A stretch of 64,000 nucleotides of DNA from Dryas octopetala (Eukaryota; Streptophyta; Magnoliopsida; Rosales; Rosaceae), in NCBI GenBank assembly GCA_963921425.1, contig OY992836.1:2123825-2187824 (forward strand). The letters run 5' to 3'. The notes under the pieces were generated by a model that was not told the DNA's origin, did not search any database, and saw nothing but the letters and a program-made list of their open reading frames with translations. Positions within the stretch are counted from its first letter, which is position 1; each line of letters opens with the position of its first letter. Shown in pieces: positions 1 through 8,100 of the stretch. A program made the translations under genes and the position numbers.

Positions 1-772
1 TTTGGTTGTGGAGTATAAATTGTTCTTCAGAGGTCGATTTACAATTTTGAGGGGATTTTAAAATGGATTTGAAGGAAGAGATTTTGAAAATAGTTTTAAA
101 GTTGGGGGATTCTAAAGAGTGAGGTTAGGGAGATTCCAACGAGCGACGTGAGTGAGATTAGGGGGATTTCAAAGAGTGACGTGAGTGAAATTAGTTAGTT
201 TAACTGTTTGTTGGGTTTCTTGTGTGCATTTGATTGCTAGGACTTGATTTGACTAGGACTTGGTAAGTTTAGGCTTGAATCTTTGAGGATGGAATTGATG
301 GTGATTATATATTGAGGTTATTATTTAAGATGGGAATGATTTGAGATTGAGGTTAATAGCTAACGTTTAGGCAATTGATTGTCAGAATGAGGATTATTAT
401 TTATTCATGGGATTTAAGATGTGAATTCGAGGATTTATGATTTATTTTGATGATTGGATAATTGGTGATGAAATTATTGTGCGATATGAATGTTTATTGA
501 TATTATTATGGATTATTTTTTAGCATGGAAATTGAGGATTTTATTGAGGATAAATTATTTCGTTATTTCACTCATACGAGCTCTAGTGAGCTTACCGGGT
601 TATTTGTTTGAATGACCCGGTGTACCATGGATATGGTACAGTGTGGTTGTTGATGTTTTGCAGGTTAAGCAGGCTGAGGAGGCAGTGAGGAGAAGTCGAG
701 GCAGTGGGACCTATTTTAATTTGATTTAACTGATTTTATACAGTAAATTTTACTTAAATGTTTTCGGCTCAC
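1..772 (+). mobile_element. Left part of a Ty3/gypsy LTR (host element of X)
   Basis: This sequence and 23917-24038 form one interrupted LTR. Both sides of X carry the 5-bp TSD CTCAC, and the right part ends just before an initiator-Met PBS. The LTR start lies outside the window. A short TATAAAT-like stretch is near position 13. About three degenerate ~42-bp units around GAGTGACGTGAGTGA lie at 105-200. A strong stem-loop (ACCGGGT at about 595 with ACCCGGT at about 615) lies in what may be R. No coding region is visible. Assignment to a chromovirus-type lineage such as Tekay is a guess from the PBS and layout. Confidence 0.7.
768..772. repeat. Left TSD of element X (CTCAC)
   Basis: CTCAC directly precedes the LTR start TGTTGAGTG at 773. 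The same pentamer follows the right LTR at 23917-23921. This shows that 773-23916 entered as one retrotransposon despite its present complexity. Confidence 0.92.
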
Positions 773-925
773 TGTTGAGTGCTCATTTTACACTACTTTA
801 TGATACTAACTCCCTAACCCAGAGTGCAAGAACTCGATATTTTGTGTGTTGTTAGTTTGTTTTTGTTCTTATAGGATAAAATGAGCAAAGAAGAGAAAAG
901 GAGCCAAAAGAACCATTTTTAGACG

Positions 926-1230
926 TTTCCTAGTCAAACTAGGAAAACGAGTGAAATCCTGGTCAAGCCAGGAAAAGTGCAGAAATCCTAGTCAAATGAG
1001 GATTCCTAGTCACACTAGGAAGCATCAAGTCCATAACCATCATTGCGGAGCCAGAAATGAGAAATCCTGATTGAAACAGGAAATCCTGGTTGAACTAGGA
1101 AACCTAACCCTACTAGGGAAAGGAGTCCTAATGACACTAGAAGACTCCAGGGGCAATATGGTCATTATGAGAAGTCAAAATGGATAAAGAATCCCTCATT
1201 TACAAGAAATCCTAGTTGCACTAGGAAATG
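926..1230 (+). repeat. Array of hyphenated palindromes in U3
   Basis: About eight units of the form TCCTRGT-N3-5-ACYAGGA lie 5-40 bp apart, for example at about 928, 957, 985, 1004, 1066, 1086 and 1208. Both arms drift together between TCCTAGT/ACTAGGA and TCCTGGT/CCAGGA. The same array occupies the same U3 position in LTRs B, C, F, H, N, O and in family-2 LTRs such as P (about 63475-63777). It lies about 0.8-1 kb upstream of the TATA box, so an enhancer-like array is one reading. The function is not known to me. Confidence 0.8.
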
Positions 1231-1987
1231 TTGGTCAAAGTCAACTCTACAAAGTCAAGGTTCCTGAAGCTTCTAGAAGGTGGTGGACATCCATGGAAAT
1301 AAATGGAGGGAAGAAATGAATTCAAATTCAAATGGAGATGAGGGGCAAAATGGGAAGTCAAAGTTAATGGTCAAGGGTCAACTATGACAAAGTCAACAAG
1401 TCAAATGGGCCATGGGCCTATGCAATGCCGAAATCTGAAGGGGCCATGCATGCATGCATGCGCCAGCCCAAGAGAAAGCCCAATGCGCCAGCCCAAGACT
1501 AGCAGCCATGCGCATGCACTAAACCCTAGGGGGCTGGCTTGTGTCACTTAAGCCCAAAGCCAAAGCCCTTGCCGCAAGCCCAATGCTCTCCTAACCCTAG
1601 CTGCTGCTGCACTTTCTTGCTCTTGCCTCCCAAGGAATCCTAGCTGAAAAAGGAAATCAAAACCCTGGAAAATAGAACACCAATTTCGACAGCAATTCTG
1701 TAATTCTCCAGATTGAATCAGGTAGCATGCCATATATGGTTGGAAAGATACGGATATTAGCTTCGCAGGGAATTTTACGGATTTCGATTCCGAGTTTTCT
1801 AGCTCAAGATATGGCCATTTTAGTGGAGGTAGCGCAGCAGTTCCGCGAGCTGAAAAAGGAGTTACGCCCAAAAAGAGCCCAAATCAGCCCAAGGCCCATG
1901 CTTGGCCGAAAATTATAAGCCTTGGTGTGCAAGGAATGCACTTATCCCACATTGAAGAGAAAGAGAAATCTCAGCCCCACTCTCCTC

Positions 1988-1995
1988 TATAAATA
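1988..1995 (+). promoter_or_regulatory. TATA box of LTR A
   Basis: TATAAATA lies in a CTCTCCTC context, with telo-box (AAACCCTA) and AGCCCA motifs upstream. A start of transcription about 30 bp downstream (near 2020) would make 773-2020 U3 and leave a long R-U5. The same box is at 22590-22597 in LTR C. Confidence 0.75.
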
Positions 1996-2478
1996 CATCT
2001 TTATAACTCAAGGAGAGGGCTCTCTGCTCTTTAATTTTCAGAAACCCTAGCTAGCCTCCCTTTTTCTTGCCGCACACCCCTTGTCCTTTCTCTCTCTTAC
2101 TTTTATTTTTCTGAAGAAAACCCTAGCAGCCACCATCTCTTTCTTTTCTCTTGCCGCAGCCCCCATCACCTCCTTCTCTTTGTGTTCTTTTATTTTTGGG
2201 CTGAACTGAAGAAGGAGGAGGAAGTCACGCCGCAGCCACCACCACCTAGCCGCGCCACCTTCTTGCTGCCACCACTTTGCCGAGCACCCCAGCAGCCTTG
2301 CCGTGGAGCCCAAGCCAAGCAGCAGCCATCACGCCACCTTGCAGCCACACCGTCCAAGGGTGGAGCCGCCTCCACCTCGTCATCTGTGGCTTGATTTCTT
2401 CTTCCCTTTCTTTTATTTTAATTGTTTTAATTATGCATTGTTTATTTATGGATTTAATTATGTGTAGCTGAATATTGG

Positions 2479-2503
2479 GCTAGGGCTAGGATGAAGCCCT
2501 AGC
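2479..2503 (+). other. Perfect 9-bp stem-loop in R/U5
   Basis: GCTAGGGCT and AGCCCTAGC flank the 7-nt loop AGGATGA. The hairpin recurs in LTRs B, B', C, F, H and O. N has a weakened version ending CCCTAGT. It falls in the transcribed part of the LTR, so it would exist in the leader RNA and possibly near the 3' end. Confidence 0.7.
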
Positions 2504-3153
2504 GATGCTGTTTACTCTCACTATGGATTATTGATTTTTAATTATTTACATGTTGACAAATCTTGGATCTCTGTTTAAATTGAATCTATTTGTTTCGCAT
2601 CTTTGACTGATCACCTTAGGTTGCATGCATCTAGATATTTGTTGTGAAACTAAATAAGCTCGAAAGGATGATAGTTTCAATAGGCAACAAGTGGATATCC
2701 TAAGATAATATTCATGAGAAAAGGGATCATAGAGGACATAGGGTACATTAATTTGGAGCTATGCGCTATGTGTTTGTCACTCTCACAGATCGTAATGACT
2801 CTTGCATGGGTAACAGCTGCCTTAGCTTAGCACTAGGGAACATGCAAGTTAACTGGCTAAGGAAGGCCCAAGAAGCTCTTAGTTTATGCACAGTAAGGGG
2901 AGTAATTGCTAAAAGTAACTAGCCAAACCTTTTAGTAGACGAACTTTGTTGACATGTTTATATATTGATTGTTAATATCCATAGTAGAGTGAATGGTATG
3001 CTAGTGGTGGATTCTGACCCCTAGAGTTTCTTTATTATTGTTTTATCCAAATTCATTCAGTTGTTATTTTAAAGTTTTGTCATTTATCTGTTAGTTTTTC
3101 TAGTCTCAAAAACCAATCAAACCCCCCATTTGCGTGTGTGAGTTAGAGTTGAT

Positions 3154-5019
3154 TGTTGAGTGCTCAATTTACACTACTTTATGATACTAACTCCCTAACC
3201 CAGAGTGCAAGAACTCGGTATTTTGTGTGTTGTTAGTTTGTTTTTGTTCTTATAGGATAAAATGAGCGAAGAAGAGAAAAGGAGCCAAAAGGACCATTTT
3301 TAGACATTTCCTAGTCGAACTAGGAAAACGAGAGAAATCCTGGTGACACCAGGAAATGCCGCATCCCAGTCAAATTAGGATTCCTAGTCTCATAAGGAAA
3401 GATCAAGCTTGAATAAGAAGGAACCATGATGATCAGAAGCCAGAAATGAGAAATCCTAGTTGGAGCAGGAAATCCTATGTCAACTAGGAAACCTAATCCA
3501 AGTAGGAAATGGAGTCCTAATGAAGATAGGAATCATGAGGGGCAAAATGGTAATTGTGAAATTCCAAGTGAGATAGAAATCCTAAGTCAACAAGGATTCC
3601 TAGGTGGACAAGGAAATGTTGGTCAAAGTCAACTCTACAAAGTCAAGGTTCCAGAAGCTTCTAGAAGGTGGTGGACATCCATGGGAATAAATGGAGGGAA
3701 GAAATGAATTCGAATTCAAATGGAAATGAGGGGCAAGATGGGAAGTCAAAGTTAATGGTCAAGGGTCAACTATGACAAAGTCAACAAGTCAAATGGGTCA
3801 TGGGCCTATGCAATGCCGAAATCTGAAGGGGCCATGCATGCATGCATGCGCCAGCCCAAGAGGAAGCCCAATGCGCCAGCCCGAAACTAGCAGCCACCCT
3901 TTTCTCTTTGTGTTTCTTTTATTGTGTGCCGATCTGAAGAAGGAGGAACCAAGCCGCAGCCACCTCCAGCAGCCACGCCATCACCACCTTGCTGCCGCCT
4001 TGCCGAGCACCTCAGCCTCCTTGCCGTGGAGCCCAAGGCCGAGCAGCCCCATTGCACACCACCATTGCAGCCGCACCTCCACCTTGCTGCCCCGGCTTGA
4101 TCTCTCTCCCTTTCTTTTATTTTCATTGTTTTAATTATGCATTATTTATTTGTGAATTTAATTATGTGTAGCTGAATATTGGGCTAGGGCTAGGATGAAG
4201 CCCTAGCGATGCTGCCTACTCTCACTATGGATTATTGATATTTTAATTATTTACATGTTTACAAATCTTGGATCTCTGTTTAAATTGAATCTATTTGTTT
4301 CGCATCTTTGACTGATCACCTTAGGTTGCATGCATCTAGATATTTGTTGTGAAACTAAATAAGCTCGAAAGGATGATAGTTTCAATAGGCAACAAGTGGG
4401 TATCCTAAGATAATATTTATGAGAAAAGAGATCATAGATGACATACAGTACATTAATTTGGAGCCATGCGCTATGTGTTTGTCACTCTCACAGATCGTAA
4501 CGACTCTTGCATGGGTAACAGCTGCCTTAGCTTAGAACTAGGGAACATGCAAGTTAACTGGCTAAGGAAGGCCCAAGAAGCTCTTAGTTTATGCACAGTA
4601 AGGGGAGTAATTGCTAAAAGTAACTAGCCAAACCTTTTAGTAGACGAACTTTGTTGACATGTTTATATATTGATTGTTAATATCCATAGTAGAGTGAAAG
4701 GTATGCTAGTGGTGGATTCTGACCCCTAGTGTTTCTTTATTATTGTTTTATCCAAATTCATTCAGTTGTTATTTTAAAGTTTTGTCATTTATCTGTTAGT
4801 TTGTCTAGTCTCAAAAACCAATCAAAACCCCCCATTTGCGTGTGTGAGTTAGAGTTGATTTAATCGAATTTAATTAAGTTAGTGATCATAACACTAGTAC
4901 AATTCCCTGTGGGATCGACCTCGTATTTGTAAGCTTTGCTACTCCGCGATTCGTGCACTTGCGAGTTAACCTAGAGCTCAGAAAAAGTTATTTAATTTGT
5001 TCTAGGAAAACATACAACA
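3154..5019 (+). repeat. LTR B: 5' LTR of Y, promoter segment deleted
   Basis: The LTR starts TGTTGAGTGC and ends ATACAACA. Compared with LTR A it is continuous up to CTAGCAGCC (about 3895). It then jumps to the sequence that follows the TATA box and CCATCACC in LTR A, losing about 650 bp between short CAGCC repeats. It keeps the U3 palindrome array (about 3305-3615), the CATG repeat, the GCTAGGGCT hairpin and the U5 end. Confidence 0.88.
4941..4966 (+). other. U5 hairpin with GTGCAC loop, candidate RNA dimerisation site
   Basis: ACTC(C)GC pairs with GCGAGT around a 13-nt loop, GATTCGTGCACTT, which holds the self-complementary hexamer GTGCAC. It lies 60 bases upstream of the PBS, where retroelement leaders often carry dimerisation or packaging signals. 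The loop is unchanged in the other LTR family (about 26214-26242), while the stem flank differs. The function is inferred. Confidence 0.45.
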
Positions 5020-5025
5020 AGTTTT

Positions 5026-5043
5026 TGGCGCCGTTGCCGGGGA
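5026..5043 (+). other. Primer-binding site, tRNA-Asp type (element Y)
   Basis: TGGCGCCGTTGCCGGGGA lies 6 bases after the LTR end. It is complementary to the 3' end of plant tRNA-Asp including CCA. This is the primer type of the Athila lineage. Confidence 0.92.
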
Positions 5044-5158
5044 ATTGTTATTTGTGTTGATTGCTAGTTTAATTAACTTTAGTTAAGTCATTTTAGTTAG
5101 GTTTTATTTTCTGTTTTTATTTTTGGTTCTCACTGATTTCTCTTGTTTCTAAGGTACA

Positions 5159-8100
5159 ATGGAAGAATCAAATTCGAAGATCACTCCTCTTTCACGCGTA
5201 GAAGGCCAAAAGGTGTTGAGTGCGTACAAGGGAAGACCGAGACTCAATTGGACACCATTAAGGATGAGGCCTACTCTTGTGTCGCCGAAAGGAAGTGAAT
5301 CTGAAGAAGCATACGAAGAGGAGAAATCAGAAGAGGAAGTCGAGGAGACCTTGCAGCCGAATGCATCTCAGATGAGAATACCTTTGAGTGATTATTCGTC
5401 TCCAGCGCTTCTAGCTCAACCTACGTGCATTGTTTACTCTCAAGTGGAAGCTGATTTTGAACTTTCAAGTGGGACAATCAAACTTCTTCCATTATTTCAT
5501 GGGTTAGAAGGAGAGGATCCCTACGTGCATATCAAGGAATTTCATGCAATATGCGAGATTGGCAAGCTGAGGGGGTTGAGCGATGATCAAAGAAAGTTAA
5601 GGTTATTTCCATTCTCTCTTAAAGATAAAGCTAAACAGTGGTTGTTTTCCTTGCAGGTCGCTTCAATTACAACATGGGAGGAACTGGCATCTAAGTTTCT
5701 TCTGAGGTTCTATCCAGTTAGAAAGACTATCATCATGAGGAAGCAGATCTTAGGGTTTACACAATCAGAGGACGAAGTGTTTCATGAGAGTTGGGAAAGG
5801 TATCAAGAGCTTCTGACTTCGTGTCCGCACCATAATTTAGCCCCATGGATGCAGATTGAGTATTTTTATGAGGGTTTGTTGGATCAAGATCGTAATATGG
5901 TGGACATGACATGTGGAGGAGCACTGAAAAAGAAGACTTTTGAAGAAGCATGGACACTCTTTGACACATTGGCGTTGAGTTCACAGCAGTGGAATAGACG
6001 TAAAAGAGTGGAAAAGAAATCAGCTATGGAAGCTGAGATGTCTGAACTTAAGCAAATGATGCAGGTTCTGATGGCGAATCAAGGAGCTAGGTCATCACAT
6101 GGAGAGTCATGTTTCGAGGTTGAAAGAGTTCAAGCTAGACCGAGTGTACAGTCCCCAGTTGAGCAGCGAAGTACTTATTTGGAGGACATGATTGCTACAT
6201 TAGCCCAGAGTACAACTTCGATGTCTAATGATACTAAGAAGTTTATGAATAAGACTGAGGAGCAGTTGAGTGTCACAGCTAAAGCTATCTCGAATTTGGA
6301 AGCCCAATTGGAACAAGTGACTTTGACCTTGGACAAAGTGGTAAAGGGTGCACCAATTCAGGATAAGGCCGAAGCAATCACTACTTTGAGAAGTGGGAAA
6401 GTGATTGACAACAAAGTGGGCACCACCAAAGATGATAATGCAGGCAATGAGGATGAAGTTGAGATGTTAGATCCTGAACAAGTGGAAAAGTACAAGAGGG
6501 ATAAAGTTAAGGTTAAGGATGAGGAAGAGGAGGAAAGAAAGAAGCAAGAAAAGCACATTGCTACGCGTGCTAGCAAGAAGGCCGAGATTACTTCCTCTAT
6601 CCCAAGAGCTCCATTGCCTTTCCCTCAACGTCAATGTAAGAAGAATAAGGATGAGCAAGCCAAGGAAATTTTGGAGATGTTTAAGAAAGTGGAAATCAAC
6701 ATTCCTTTGCTTGATGCTATTCAGCAGATTCCTAAGTATGCCAAGTTCTTGAAGGAATTGTGCACACACAAGAGGAAATTCAAAGAGCATGAGCAAGTGT
6801 GTCTCAGTGAAGAAGTAAGTGCTGTTTTGCATAGAAAGTTGCCGCCCAAGTTGAAAGACCCTGGCAGTTTTACGATCCCATGTTTGGTTGGGGATCACAA
6901 GTTTGAGAAGGCATTGCTAGATTTGGGAGCAAGTATTAATTTGATGCCGTATTCAGTTTTCGCACAGTTGGGCATAGGAGATCTTAAACCTACTAGTGTT
7001 ACTCTTCAATTGGCAGATCGTTCAGTAAAGGTTCCGAAAGGTGTGGTTGAAGATGTGCTGGTCCGGGTTGCAGATTTGATCATGCCCGCTGATTTTATCA
7101 TTCTTGAAATGGAGGACATCCCAATTAGAGGGAATGAGCTACCGATCATATTGGGAAGACCGTTCATGGCCACAGCGAACACCAAGATTGATGTGAGTAA
7201 TGGGAAGTTGACAATGTCTGTACTTGGTGAAACAGTTGAGTTTGATGTTTTTGGTGCAATGAGGTATCCAAAGGAGGAGGATGATTGCCTAAGGATTGAT
7301 AGTTTGGACCCATTGGTTGAGGAAGTGTGCGAAACTAATCTTGCAGAAGATACATTGGAGGTTGCTTTGGGAACACCAGAGTCCAGTGAATTAGATGAAA
7401 TCGTGGAAACAACTCCTACACGTTTGGAAGGCAACCGACCTCTCAGAAACAAGTGGTTCAACCAGTTTGAAATGTTAGTGCCTACTAATCAAAAGACGCT
7501 TCCCTCTATTGAGCAAGCACCTAAATTGGAGCTGAAACCGTTACCTGAGCACTTGAAATATGCATTTTTGGGAGAAAATGAGACTTTGCCTGTGATTATT
7601 GCAGCTAATTTGAGTGCAGGCGAGGAAGAAAGACTTTTGAGAGTTCTGAAGGAAAATTGGTGGGCATTGGGATGGACCATAGCCGATATCAAGGGAATCC
7701 CACCTACAGTATGTATGCACAGGATTCTACTTGAGGAGGAATCTAGGCCTACTCGTGATGCCCAAAGAAGACTGAATCCAACTCTGAAGGAAGTTGTGCG
7801 TAATGAGGTAATCAAATTGTTGGATGTTGGTATTATTTATCCTATCAGTGATTCGAAGTGGGTTAGTCCTGTTCAAGTGGTGCCGAAGAAAAGTGGTATT
7901 ACTGTGGTGAAGAATGAGCATAATGAGTTGGTTCCCCAAAGGACGCAAACCGGTTGGCGTGTTTGTATTGACTATCGGAAGCTGAACACCGCGACAAGAA
8001 AGGATCATTTTCCTTTGCCATTTATTGACCAGATGTTAGAAAGGTTGGCCGGCCATAGTCACTATTGCTTTTTGGATGGTTATAGTGGGTACAATCAAAT

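Larger units (their letters stand above)
773..3153 (+). repeat. LTR A: 5' LTR of X, truncated at its 3' end
   Basis: LTR A begins TGTTGAGTGC and matches LTR C over about 2.38 kb. It breaks off at GAGTTGAT, where LTR B starts. The missing 160 bp corresponds to 23757-23916 and would include the U5 end. It contains a U3 palindrome array (926-1230), CATG repeats (about 1444-1460), telo-box and site II motifs (1490-2120), a TATA box (1988-1995) and a transcribed-side stem-loop (2479-2503). Short ORFs here are not credible genes. Confidence 0.88.

Noticed and set aside
926..1230. Possible CRISPR-like array
   Set aside because: Repeat units are degenerate, unevenly spaced and lie in a plant LTR; there are no uniform spacers and no cas genes.
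3477..3707. Small ORF in U3 (MSTRKPNPSRK...), repeated at 12529
   Set aside because: It is a translation of the palindrome array, lies upstream of any expected transcript start and is not open in the other LTRs.
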